Of a DNA stretch of 64,000 nucleotides, positions 32,324-41,653 are shown in pieces. The translations under genes were made by a program, and so were the position numbers. The DNA is from Pseudarthrobacter phenanthrenivorans Sphe3. GTDB lineage: Bacteria; Actinomycetota; Actinomycetes; Actinomycetales; Micrococcaceae. The notes under the pieces were generated by a model. That model ran no database searches and was not told the DNA's origin. It worked only from the letters and a program-made list of their open reading frames with translations. The stretch spans positions 1 through 64,000 of the forward strand of contig NC_015147.1 of the NCBI RefSeq assembly GCF_000189535.1, read 5' to 3'. Numbering within the stretch: the stretch's first letter is position 1; each line of letters starts with the position of its first letter.

Positions 32324-33046
32324 ATGACTGAACCGACAGTGAACGAAGACCAGAACCCGCTGACCAAACCTAAGTTCATCATCTCGGCCGTTGTCGTGGC
32401 GATCATTGTCGCGCTCGGGGTAATCCTCGCCCTGGTTCCCAGAGGCGGCGGAACGGCGTCCCCTGAACCGGGCACCACCAGCACGAGCACCAGCAGCCAA
32501 CCTACGGCGACGTCGGCAGCCAGCGTGTGCGGCCTGCCATCCGGTGACCAGGCCAAGCCGGCCACTACGCCCGCCGAGACCAAATGGGAATTGGTCGGCA
32601 AGATCGCCGCACCAACATCGCCCACACAGTTCGGCCCCGGCAAGACCGAAACAAACGGCCTCCGCTCCTGCTTCGCACACTCACCGACCGGTGCGTTGTA
32701 TGCAGCGGCAAACATGACTGCGTTGTCCGCAGCTGGAAAAGCGGACCTCGTTTATCAGCAGTTGGCTGTACCAAGCCCGGAGCGAGATGCGGTGCTGAAG
32801 TCATCCCCAACAGCGGCCCCAAACTCCGTGACCGCCCAATTGGCTGGCTTCACATTTCGTTATTACGAGGCTGACCGAGCCGTTATTGATCTTGCATTCA
32901 AGGGTGCAAACGGAACCTTCGTCTCCATTCCCGTTCCGCTCCAGTGGTACGAGGGCGACTGGAAGTTCGTTGTGCCGGCTACAGGGGACACAGGTGCGCG
33001 ACAGCTCAGTGACCTCAGTGGTTACGTTGAGTGGGCCGGTGTCTAA
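32324..33046 (+). CDS. Membrane-anchored transfer protein (VirB8/TcpC-like?)
   Basis: About 240 residues. One N-terminal membrane helix, FIISAVVVAIIVALGVILAL, a Ser/Thr-rich linker and an extracellular globular domain with two Cys and QWYEGDWKFVVP near the C-terminus. The layout is that of VirB8/TcpC channel proteins, but no sequence motif proves it. AAGGAG precedes the ATG. The stop overlaps the next ATG (TAATG). Confidence 0.6.
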   Translation: MTEPTVNEDQNPLTKPKFIISAVVVAIIVALGVILALVPRGGGTASPEPGTTSTSTSSQPTATSAASVCGLPSGDQAKPATTPAETKWELVGKIAAPTSPTQFGPGKTETNGLRSCFAHSPTGALYAAANMTALSAAGKADLVYQQLAVPSPERDAVLKSSPTAAPNSVTAQLAGFTFRYYEADRAVIDLAFKGANGTFVSIPVPLQWYEGDWKFVVPATGDTGARQLSDLSGYVEWAGV

Positions 33047-34353
33047 TGGCTGACTGCTCCGGGTTGAATGCAATAAATCCCTTTTGCCAGGCAGGGGCGG
33101 CCATCGAAGATGTCGCCAATGATGCCGTCAAGAACATGGCGAAAGCGATTGCCGATGCCGTTGGACAAACAGTCCAAACACTCGGGACATTTTGGGTGAA
33201 CGTGGGAACTCCCGCTTTAACCGCAGCCCCCGGAGGGTCCACCGCGAGTGACCCGGTGTTGTTCCTGCAGAACAGTCTCTACTTCTGGACGGCTTCCCTG
33301 GCTGTGATGTCTGTCCTCGTGGGTGCAGCCAAGATGACGATTGAGCGCAGGGGTGCACCCTTGCGGGATCTGGTGCGTTCGCTGGCGACCCTAATCGTCG
33401 TCTCCGGCGCCGGTGTGGCAGCAGTGGGACTGCTGACAGTCGCGGCAGATCAGTTCTCAGCCTGGATCATCACCAACTCCACGAACGGGACCTCGTTCAA
33501 CGAAAACATCACCGCCCTATTGGCGCTCTCGGCCACCAGCCCGATCGGGTCGATCATGATCATCCTCCTGGGGCTCATCGCCATTCTGGCCTCCGTCATG
33601 CAGATCGTGCTAATGATCATCCGCGGTGGCCTGCTCGTCATCCTGACAGGGATCTTCCCTACGGCTGCCGCTTTCAGCAACACCGAGGCCGGCAAGGGTT
33701 GGTTCCAGAAGTGCACAGCATGGCTGATCGCTTTCATCCTCTACAAACCCGCGGCCGCCATTATCTACGCGACGGCCTTCCAGCTCAGCGGCACCAAGAT
33801 CTTCGGAAACGTTGGTGACGGCAAGGACTTCGGCTCCGCGCTCCTGGCAACGGTCACCGGACTGGCTCTGATGATCATTGCCTTGTTCGCCATGCCAGCC
33901 CTCATGCGGTTCGTCACCCCGATGGTTGGCGCTGTCGCTGGCGGCGGTGGCGCTCTGGCAGCAGGGACGGTCGGCGCACTGGCTTCCGGCGCCATCAGCA
34001 TGGGCACCGCCGGACGCGGCGGCGGATCCTCCACCAGCTCGACGACAACCAGCAGCACCTCGAGCCAAAGCCCCGGATCGCAGGGCCCCTCGGGCACTGG
34101 CAGCCAGGGAACGGCAGGAACGTCCGGCACAGCGGGGAAGACAGGTACCCGGAGCGCCGGAGCCACTGGCGCGGCAGCACCTACCGGTACCGGTAGTGCT
34201 GCGGCAGGCAGCGGAGCAGCCGCCAGCGGTGGCGCTGTGGCGGCGGGCGCGGGCGGTGTCGCCGTGCTGGCAGCACAGAAGGGCATTGAAGCAGGCCAAG
34301 CCGCTTCCGGGGCCATCAAAGACATGAGCGAAGAATCCACGGGGGGTGCCTGA
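33046..34353 (+). CDS. VirB6/TrbL-like polytopic channel protein
   Basis: About 435 residues. Roughly six membrane segments lie between residues 75 and 300 (for example LATLIVVSGAGVAAVGLL, GSIMIILLGLIAILASVMQI and LALMIIALFAMPALMRFV). A Gly/Ser/Thr/Ala-rich low-complexity tail of about 120 residues follows. This is typical of actinobacterial TrbL/VirB6 proteins. It would form the inner part of the DNA-transfer channel. Confidence 0.8.
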   Translation: MADCSGLNAINPFCQAGAAIEDVANDAVKNMAKAIADAVGQTVQTLGTFWVNVGTPALTAAPGGSTASDPVLFLQNSLYFWTASLAVMSVLVGAAKMTIERRGAPLRDLVRSLATLIVVSGAGVAAVGLLTVAADQFSAWIITNSTNGTSFNENITALLALSATSPIGSIMIILLGLIAILASVMQIVLMIIRGGLLVILTGIFPTAAAFSNTEAGKGWFQKCTAWLIAFILYKPAAAIIYATAFQLSGTKIFGNVGDGKDFGSALLATVTGLALMIIALFAMPALMRFVTPMVGAVAGGGGALAAGTVGALASGAISMGTAGRGGGSSTSSTTTSSTSSQSPGSQGPSGTGSQGTAGTSGTAGKTGTRSAGATGAAAPTGTGSAAAGSGAAASGGAVAAGAGGVAVLAAQKGIEAGQAASGAIKDMSEESTGGA

Positions 34354-34354
34354 A

Positions 34355-35866
34355 ATGGCCGCTATCGAGAACACATACAGGGAACCGACCTACGGCAACT
34401 GGCGGCGTCCGCGCAAAGCGGGCATCGGCACCCTTGGTGGGCTGGCAACAGCCGGTTTGTTTGTTGGCCTCATCATCACGGTCATCTGTCTCTTTGTCGG
34501 CGGCTGGTTCGCCGGGCTCATTGCCCTGCTCGTCCTTGGGGTGGCGCTGGCCGTCGTCTCGGTGACCGACAAGCACAACAAGTCCGTAGGGGAGCGGATC
34601 TTCGCCCGGCTGGCGTTCCGCTCAGCACGGCGCAGACGCGCCAACATCTACCGCTCCGGTCCGTTGGGACTGACGCCTTGGGGCGAGTTCCAGCTACCTG
34701 GAATCTCTGCCGGTTCCAAGCTTTACGAGTTCACCGACTCCTATGGCCGCCCCTTCGCGCTGATCCACCTTCCCTCCACCGCGCACTACACCGTTGTCTT
34801 CGGCACCCAGCCCGACGGTGCGTCCTTGGTCGATCCTGAGCAGATTGATGCCTGGGTGGCTAACTGGGGCGGCTGGCTGGCCTCGTTGTCGAATGAACCT
34901 GCCGTTGTGGCTGCATCCGTCACGGTCGAAACCGCACCCGATTCCGGGGCACGGCTGCGCCGGGAAGTTGAATCGAACATCCATGACGACGCCCCTGACA
35001 TTGCCAAGGCCATGCTCTGGGAGGCCTTGAACACCTACCCGCAGGGATCGGCCACGATCCGCGCCTGGGTCGCGCTGACGTTCAGCGCCGCTGCCCGGGC
35101 AGGCGGCAAGCGACGCACCGCAGAAGAAATCGCAAGGGACCTCGCTTCACGGCTTCCCAGCCTGACCGAGCGTCTGGAATCCACCGGCGCCGGGGCATGC
35201 GCACCATTGAACGCCCAGGAACTGTGTGAGGTCGTTCGGGTCGCATACGACCCTGCAGCGGCCCGGCTCATCGACGAAGCCCACTACCAGGGCACACCCG
35301 TTGACCTGGACTGGGGCGACGTCGGACCATCCGCCCACCAATCCAACTGGGACGGCTACCGCCACGATTCCGGGCACTCGGTGTCCTGGACGATGACAGG
35401 CGCACCACGCGGACACATCCTGGCATCAGCGCTGGGCCGCCTCGTCGCACCGCACGCGGAGATCGACCGCAAGCGCGTCACCTTGCTGTACCGGCCCATC
35501 GAAGCCGGCCGCGCGGCCGCCATCGTGGAGTCGGACCAGACCAGCGCCCTGACCCGGGCCTCCTCGACCAACCGGCCCACCGCCCGGGCCCTGGTTGATG
35601 CCCGTGCGGCGCAGGCCACCGCAGCGGAGGAAGCCAAGGGGGCCGGGCTGGTCAACTTCGGCATGGTGGTTACGGCCACGGTGCTGTCCTCCCGTGACCT
35701 TGAGGACGCCGTGGCCGTCGTGGAGGGCAACCTCGGCCCGTCGGCACGTCTGCTGTTGCGGCGCGCTTACGGCTCCCAGGATTCTGCCTTTGCCGCGTCC
35801 CTGCCACTGGGTCTGGTCCTGCCCAAGCACTTGAAGGTTCCCGAAGAGATCCGTGAGGCCATGTGA
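34355..35866 (+). CDS. SCO6880-like transfer protein
   Basis: About 503 residues. Two membrane segments near the N-terminus (GGLATAGLFVGLIITVICLF and the following GWFAGLIALLVLGVAL) resemble PrgI/TcpE, fused to a soluble domain resembling the N-terminal part of VirB4/TraC. This is the SCO6880 family, always next to the ATPase half encoded by the following gene. The stop overlaps the next ATG (TGATG), so both halves are translated together. Confidence 0.82.
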   Translation: MAAIENTYREPTYGNWRRPRKAGIGTLGGLATAGLFVGLIITVICLFVGGWFAGLIALLVLGVALAVVSVTDKHNKSVGERIFARLAFRSARRRRANIYRSGPLGLTPWGEFQLPGISAGSKLYEFTDSYGRPFALIHLPSTAHYTVVFGTQPDGASLVDPEQIDAWVANWGGWLASLSNEPAVVAASVTVETAPDSGARLRREVESNIHDDAPDIAKAMLWEALNTYPQGSATIRAWVALTFSAAARAGGKRRTAEEIARDLASRLPSLTERLESTGAGACAPLNAQELCEVVRVAYDPAAARLIDEAHYQGTPVDLDWGDVGPSAHQSNWDGYRHDSGHSVSWTMTGAPRGHILASALGRLVAPHAEIDRKRVTLLYRPIEAGRAAAIVESDQTSALTRASSTNRPTARALVDARAAQATAAEEAKGAGLVNFGMVVTATVLSSRDLEDAVAVVEGNLGPSARLLLRRAYGSQDSAFAASLPLGLVLPKHLKVPEEIREAM

Positions 35867-37491
35867 TGTTCGGCAGCAAGACCAAGCACCAGCGCACACA
35901 GGCCCCGGCCCCGGCCACGAAGCTCGCCGCCGCGGTCGCCCGCCGCCCGGGCCTGCGGGGCTGGCGCGGCCGCGGACAGGGCGAAGCCGTCTACGTCACG
36001 GCAGCCGACGAATGGCGCGGCACCTCGGTCCAGGTCTGCGGTCTCTGGCCGTTCGTGGGCGGGTCCGGCACCCCGATCCTGGGAGTGCCAATCGGCGTTC
36101 ACACCGACACCGGAGCGCCCTTCGGGGCCGATCCGATCAGCTGGTTCATGCACGGCATGATCAACAACCCATCCATGTTCGTCCTCGGCCTGCCGCACTA
36201 CGGCAAGTCCACCCTGGTCCGGCACATCGTCCTGGGCCTGGCAGGCCGCAGCATCAACCCGTTGATCCTCGGTGACCTGAAGCCGGACTACGTTGACCTG
36301 ATCGAAGCACTCGGCGGGCAGGTCATCAGCCTGGGCCCGGGGCGTGGCCACTTGAACGTCCTGGACCCCGGTGAAGCCACGGGAGCCGCCGTCAGGCTGC
36401 TCGCCTCGGCCGAGGAACACCGGGCCAAAGCGAACCGGACCCTGAACGAACCAGATGGCGACCAGGCAGCGGCCGCGCAGCTGCTCGCTGCCGCGGTGAA
36501 GGCGGAGAAGCTGGCCGAACAGCTGATGGCCGACTCGCACAACCGGCGCCTGAACATGATCACCGCGCTGATCACCATCGTGCGCAACGCCAAGCCCAGC
36601 GCCCATGAGGAATCCCTGATTGACAGGGCCCTGCACATCCTGGACGAGCGCCTGGACCGCGTTCCCCTGATCGGGGATCTGATCGAGGTCATCAAAGACG
36701 CCCCCGACGAACTGCGCGCGATCGCCCTGGACCGTGGCGACATGAGCCGCTACCTCGACGCGACCGACCAGCTGCGCCAATCGCTGTACTCCCTCGACGG
36801 CTCGGGCCGGTTCTCAGACATGTTTTCCCAGCCCACCGACCAGCCGATGGACCTGACCAAGCCCGTGGTCTTCGACCTGTCAGGGATCTCCGACACGCAG
36901 AGAGACATCCAAGCGGCCTGCCTGCTGGCCTGCTGGTCAACCGGGTTCGCCACCGTCCAGGTGGCCCACACCCTGGCCGACGCCGGCCTGGAACCGCGCC
37001 GGAACTACTTTGTCGTCATGGACGAACTCTGGCGGGCCCTGCGCTCCGGCGAAGGCATGGTCGACCGGGTTGACTCGCTCACCCGCCTGAACCGGACCGA
37101 GGGCGTCGGGCAGGCCATGATCACGCACACCATGAGCGACCTCGAAGCCCTGCCCACGGAATCCGAACGGATGAAAGCCCGCGGATTCGTCGAACGCTCC
37201 GGCATGGTCGTCTGCGGCGCGCTCCCCGGAGCAGAAATGGAAAAACTCAACAAAGCCGTCACCCTCTCCCGGGCCGAACAAGCCCGCCTCATCTCATGGG
37301 CTGACCCGGGGTCATGGACCGACGTCGGCGGCTCCCGCAAACGGGTACGCCCGGGCCTGGGCAAGTTCCTCTTCAAAGTCGGCGGCCGCCCCGGGATCCC
37401 GGTCGCCCTCAAGCTGACCACTGTCGAGGAATCACTGCACGATACAAATAAGCGTTGGACGATCAGCGGGAACGGGGAAGGGGAGAACTGA
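35866..37491 (+). CDS. VirB4/TraC-like conjugation ATPase
   Basis: About 541 residues. Walker A FVLGLPHYGKSTLVRHI, Walker B NYFVVMDELWRALRSG and a downstream TRLNRTEGVGQAMITHTMSD typical of VirB4/TraC motor domains. It powers assembly and substrate transfer in the type IV machine. The N-terminal VirB4 domain is supplied by the SCO6880-like protein encoded just before. TGATG overlaps link it to both neighbours. Confidence 0.88.
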   Translation: MFGSKTKHQRTQAPAPATKLAAAVARRPGLRGWRGRGQGEAVYVTAADEWRGTSVQVCGLWPFVGGSGTPILGVPIGVHTDTGAPFGADPISWFMHGMINNPSMFVLGLPHYGKSTLVRHIVLGLAGRSINPLILGDLKPDYVDLIEALGGQVISLGPGRGHLNVLDPGEATGAAVRLLASAEEHRAKANRTLNEPDGDQAAAAQLLAAAVKAEKLAEQLMADSHNRRLNMITALITIVRNAKPSAHEESLIDRALHILDERLDRVPLIGDLIEVIKDAPDELRAIALDRGDMSRYLDATDQLRQSLYSLDGSGRFSDMFSQPTDQPMDLTKPVVFDLSGISDTQRDIQAACLLACWSTGFATVQVAHTLADAGLEPRRNYFVVMDELWRALRSGEGMVDRVDSLTRLNRTEGVGQAMITHTMSDLEALPTESERMKARGFVERSGMVVCGALPGAEMEKLNKAVTLSRAEQARLISWADPGSWTDVGGSRKRVRPGLGKFLFKVGGRPGIPVALKLTTVEESLHDTNKRWTISGNGEGEN

Positions 37492-39266
37492 TGGGTGCAC
37501 CAAGCAGCGGCAAACGCTCCCGGATGGATGGCGAAACCATCCTGCTCTGGGTCTTCATCACCGTCGTGGTGCTCGGTGTCGGCTCCATTGCCGGGGCCGT
37601 GCACCTGGGGTCAATGTTGTCCGGTGATGGGCAGAAGCTGCCGGCGAACCCGTTTGAATTGGTCTTCGGTCTGCTCTCGCAGAAGGTGACGTGGCCCGCG
37701 GCTGCCACCTGGGTGCTGATCGGCTTCGGCGTCCTCATCATTCTCGTGGCCGTTCTGGTGGTGCGTGCGGTGCTGCGCAAACGGTCCAAGCGTTCGCGTG
37801 TGGACGCCGCCGCCCAGCACATGGCCAAAGGCCGAGACCTGCGCGCCCTGAGCCTGCGCGGGGCCACGGCCACCGCCGAACGGCTCGGAGTGAAAGGCTC
37901 ACCCGGCGTCCCGGTCGGCAAGACCGTCCGGGGAGGGCAGATGGTCTACGGCTCCTGGGAAGACATGCACATCGACATCTGGGGACCCCGCACGGGCAAG
38001 ACGACCTCCCGGGCGATCCCGGCGATCCTCGCCGCCCCGGGAGCGGCGTTGGTGACCTCGAACAAGCGGGACATCGTTGACGGAACACGCGACGTCCGCG
38101 CTGCCGAGGGCCCGGTTTGGGTCTTCGACCCGCAGTCCGTTGCGCTCGAGGAACCCACTTGGTGGTGGAACCCCCTGAGCTACGTCACGGACGAAGTGAA
38201 AGCGGCACGCCTGGCCGACCACTTCGCAGCCGGTTCCCGCGGCCCGGACGCCAAAACGGACGCCTACTTCGATCCCGCCGGCCAGGATCTCCTCGCCGGG
38301 CTCCTGCTCGCCGCAGCCCTCGACGGCCAGCCGATCACGCAGGTCCACACCTGGCTGACCCGGCCCGCTGACGATGAAGCAGTGGACATCCTCAAGGCCC
38401 ACGGCTTCATCCAGACCTCCAACGCCGTGGGCGGCGTCATTAACGCACCGGAGAAGCAACGCGGCGGCGTGTACGGCACGGCACTGCAGATGGCCTCCTG
38501 CCTCACCAACCGCCAAGTAGCCCGATGGGTTACACCCCAGGGTGAGAAGGACGAGCGGCCCCAGTTCGATCCGGCAGAATTCGTCCGATCCAAGGGAACG
38601 CTGTACAGCCTTTCGAAGGAAGGCAAGGGCACCGCCGGCCCGCTGGTGACTGCCCTGACCGTGGCCACGGTCGAGGCCGCCGAAGAACTCGCCGTCCATT
38701 CACCCGGCGGCCGGTTGGCCACACCCATGGTCGGTGTCCTGGACGAAGCAGCCAACGTCTGCCGCTGGCGCGAACTGCCGAACCTCTACAGCCACTACGG
38801 ATCCCGGGGCATCGTCCTGATGACCATTCTCCAGTCCTGGTCCCAAGGCGTTGAAGTGTGGGGCCGCGACGGGATGCGCAAGCTCTGGAGCGCCTCCAAC
38901 ATCAAGGTTTACGGCGGCGGGGTCGCCGAAGCCGAGTTCCTGAACGAGCTCGCGCAGCTCGTGGGGGAATACAGGTACTCCAACATGACCCGAAGCCGCT
39001 CCAAACAGGGCACTTCCTACAGCCACGACGACGACCGCAAGGAACGCACCCTGGACGTGTCGGATCTGGCCGCGTTTCCCCGCGGCCGGGCCATCATGTT
39101 CGCTTCCGGCGCCCCCGCTGCACTGCTGGAGACGGTGCCCTGGATGAGCGGTTCACAGGCTGATGCGGTACGCGCCTCCATCGCCGCGCACGACCCTGCG
39201 AACAAGCCCGCAGCCGCAATTGCGGGAGGGAACCGATGGATCGCCGCGGGAGCCTCTGATGCCTGA
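37491..39266 (+). CDS. Type IV coupling protein (VirD4/TraG family)
   Basis: About 591 residues. Two N-terminal membrane segments (ILLWVFITVVVLGVGSIAGA and TWVLIGFGVLIILVAVLVV), Walker A DIWGPRTGKTTSRAIPA, Walker B PMVGVLDEAANVCRW and the TraM-recognition domain with LMTILQSWSQG. It brings the relaxosome to the channel. ATG overlaps the stop of the VirB4-like gene. No relaxase gene is seen nearby, which is unusual for a complete transfer region. Confidence 0.92.
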   Translation: MGAPSSGKRSRMDGETILLWVFITVVVLGVGSIAGAVHLGSMLSGDGQKLPANPFELVFGLLSQKVTWPAAATWVLIGFGVLIILVAVLVVRAVLRKRSKRSRVDAAAQHMAKGRDLRALSLRGATATAERLGVKGSPGVPVGKTVRGGQMVYGSWEDMHIDIWGPRTGKTTSRAIPAILAAPGAALVTSNKRDIVDGTRDVRAAEGPVWVFDPQSVALEEPTWWWNPLSYVTDEVKAARLADHFAAGSRGPDAKTDAYFDPAGQDLLAGLLLAAALDGQPITQVHTWLTRPADDEAVDILKAHGFIQTSNAVGGVINAPEKQRGGVYGTALQMASCLTNRQVARWVTPQGEKDERPQFDPAEFVRSKGTLYSLSKEGKGTAGPLVTALTVATVEAAEELAVHSPGGRLATPMVGVLDEAANVCRWRELPNLYSHYGSRGIVLMTILQSWSQGVEVWGRDGMRKLWSASNIKVYGGGVAEAEFLNELAQLVGEYRYSNMTRSRSKQGTSYSHDDDRKERTLDVSDLAAFPRGRAIMFASGAPAALLETVPWMSGSQADAVRASIAAHDPANKPAAAIAGGNRWIAAGASDA

Positions 39267-39681
39267 GGGCTTGGGGGAGTGGGACGACGAACTGGAGGAC
39301 GACGCGGCAGCAACGGAGCCAGCCGAGGAGGAGTCGCAAGCTCCTGAGCTGTTCTACCCGAACGTCGCCCAATTCGTCAGCGAAAAGCTGGCCACCACCT
39401 ACCGCCGGCAGCTCAACGTGCAAGGCGGAGTGACCTGGTGCCCGCAGTGGTGGAAGCACGCTGAAGCCATCAGCCGTCTCGAAGCACTTTGGCGTGCCTG
39501 GGAGTTCCTGCGCCTTGACAGCACCACAGGGATGAGCGTGTGGTGGCGCGACCACGCAGACCACCACATGTCCGTTCTGCTCTCAACAGATGGGCCGTTC
39601 AAGGGATGCACCCCGGACGACGGCCACCGCTCCAAACTCGCCCCTCTACCCTGCGAGGAACCACCCGCAGGGTTGTTCTAA
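39259..39681 (+). CDS. DUF4913 family protein
   Basis: About 140 residues. An acidic N-terminus precedes the DUF4913 core: FYPNVAQFVSEKLATTYRR, CPQWWKHAEAISRLEALW and GMSVWWRDHADHHMSVLL. The family is found at the end of actinobacterial conjugation operons and its role is unknown. Its ATG overlaps the stop of the coupling-protein gene, so it is the last gene of the rightward arm. Confidence 0.88.
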   Translation: MPEGLGEWDDELEDDAAATEPAEEESQAPELFYPNVAQFVSEKLATTYRRQLNVQGGVTWCPQWWKHAEAISRLEALWRAWEFLRLDSTTGMSVWWRDHADHHMSVLLSTDGPFKGCTPDDGHRSKLAPLPCEEPPAGLF

Positions 39682-39721
39682 AACCGAGTTGTTTGCCAAC
39701 GCTCAAGGGTGACTACGCGGG

Positions 39722-39841
39722 CTGCCCACAGTTGGGGTCAATCCGGGTTATCCACGGCTGGAAATCGGGAGCCATCGGGAAAGCTCCCTCAGCAGCAGTA
39801 GCGGTGGATAACCCATCAGGATTGTCCCCGGCTGTGGGCAG
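39722..39841. other. Large nested inverted repeat, oriT or terminator candidate
   Basis: The arms 39722-39755 and 39804-39841 pair over about 31 of 34 positions with a 4-base bulge. They start with CTGCCCACAG/CTGTGGGCAG outside and end with GGGTTATCCAC/GTGGATAACCC inside. The 48-base spacer holds its own hairpin GGGAGC (39767-39772) and GCTCCC (39783-39788). The structure lies just past the last transfer gene. Arms of this length are common at oriT sites, but it may be a terminator of the operon. No gene lies in 39682-39970. Confidence 0.6.
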
Positions 39842-39970
39842 TCGGAGCCAACAATCCGGACCAGCATTGGGCGCCCGGCCGTCAGGTGCGTCTAAGAGCG
39901 CTCGGTGGGCCCACAAAAACTTCTAGCCTCGGGATTTCATCGGGGGTGTGACCGGAGTCCGTAATTAAAG

Positions 39971-41577
39971 CCTGAAAGGTGCCTCTGACGTGGGAAAATG
40001 TAGTTACCACACCGCATTTTCTACGCACATCAGGGAGCACCTCGCAGGTGAACTACTTTACCGGTTTTTACCCGTCGGTCCGAGTTGATTCCTCCGGCGG
40101 GGGTGTGGTGTCTCAAGCCGGTGGCGTGATCCTGACGTCGATGGTGAAGGCGGCTGGTCTTGGCACCGGTTTGTCGGAGGCTTTGGAGCCGTGGCGCAAG
40201 CCCTTCGCCACGCACGACCCGGGCAAGATCCTCACCGATCTGGCCCTGTCATTGGCCACGGGCGGGGACAGTGTCTCTGACATTGACCGGCTCCGCAACG
40301 AGCCCGGGGTCTACGGGCTCGTTGCCTCTGATCCGACCATTAGCCGGCTGTTCAAGATCTTGGCAACTGTAAAGCCTGCCAAGGCGCTGGCGGCCATCAA
40401 CGGCGCCCGTGCCAAGGCTCGGGCCCATGTGTGGGCGCAGGCCGGGAAGGACTCGCCCCTGCACGCGGTGAGCGCGGGGAACCCGCTGGTCATCGACCTC
40501 GACGCGTCCCTCCTGAATTCCCATTCAGAGAAGGAAGACGCCCGCCCAACGTGGAAAAAGGGCTTCGGATTCCACCCTCTGTGTTCCTTCCTTGACCACG
40601 GGATTCTGGGCACCGGTGAGCCGCTGGTGACCCTGCTGCGGCCCGGTAATGCCGGTTCCAACACGGTTGCCGACCACATCCAGGTCGTCAAAGACTCCGT
40701 CAAACAACTCCCGACGGGGTACCGGTCCGGGCGGAAAATCATGATCCGCACCGATTCCGCCGGCGGCACGCACGGGTTCCTGGACTGGCTCACTGCCAAG
40801 GGTCGCAACTTCTCCTACTCTGTGGGGTTTCCGATCCACGGCGCCGTGGCAGATGTCCTGCCCCTGGTCCCCACAGACGGGTGGACCAAGGCGTACGACA
40901 GCGACGGGGTTGAGCGCGACGGCGCCTGGGTCGCGGACATCACCGGCATGCTGGAGCTGTCCTCATGGCCTGCCGGGATGCGGGTCATCGTCCGCAAGGA
41001 AATCCCGCACGTCGGCGCCCAGCTGCGGATCACCGACATCGACGGGCACCGCTACACGGCCATCGCGACGAACCAGGAAAAGGCCAACTGGCCACGTTGG
41101 AGGTCCGCCACCGGCTCCGGGCACGCTGCGAGGACAGGATCCGCAACGCCAAAGACACCGGCCTGGCCAACCTGCCCTTCCACGCCTTTACCGGCAATGA
41201 ACTCTGGTGCCACGTGGTCATGCTCGCCGCTGAGATCATGGCCTGGACCCAAATGATTGCCTTGAGCGGCACAAAGGCCAGACGCTGGGAGCCTAAGAAA
41301 CTCCGCGCGAGGCTGTTCGAAATCGGCGGCAAAATCGCCAGCCACGCCCGCCGAACCACCCTGCACCTGGCCACAACAGCACCGGACGTGGCGCTGCTGC
41401 TCAAGGGAATGAAACGCCTCGCGGTACTGAGCCCGCCATAGCGGGACACCAACCGTCCGCCGCTCATCCAGACAGAACCAGCACCACCGTGACCGGCGTG
41501 GAACCCGTCACCGACAACCGCCAGATGGTCAGCGGTCATTACTGTCACACCCAAATGCCACAATGGCAACCCTCAGG
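39971..41577. mobile_element. IS1380-family element, decayed
   Basis: About 1.6 kb. The left end CCTGAAAGGTGCC and the inverted right end CCTGAGGGTTGCC (ending at 41577) match at most positions and begin with the CCTG typical of IS1380. No matching 4-bp duplication flanks it, so the insertion is old or its edges have been rearranged. The transposase inside is frameshifted. Confidence 0.7.
40048..41441 (+). pseudogene. Frameshifted IS1380-family transposase
   Basis: The first part is in one frame to about 41076: IDLDASLLNSHSEKEDARPT, then IMIRTDSAGGTHGFLDWL (DDE core) and YTAIATNQ. The reading then continues in the -1 frame with GKGQLATLEVRHRLRARCED, NAKDTGLANLPFHAF and ELWCHVVMLAAEIMAWTQM, ending at 41441. 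One lost G near 41076 explains the break. The protein would otherwise be complete, with start GTG at 40048. It is unlikely to be active unless ribosomes slip at the A-run. Confidence 0.8.
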
Positions 41578-41653
41578 CAGCCAGTAAGCCCTGATCCACT
41601 GAAAACGGCGCCTCATGAAAGATCGAGGCTAGGCACTGACCTATTGTGGCGTT

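Noticed and set aside
34180..34200. Further TACCGGTACCGGTA-like palindrome as an operator
   Set aside because: It lies in the low-complexity coding tail of the VirB6-like protein, where Thr-Gly codons explain it.
35767..36780. 337-codon minus-strand frame opposite the VirB4-like gene
   Set aside because: Antisense shadow caused by high GC; the plus strand has intact Walker motifs.
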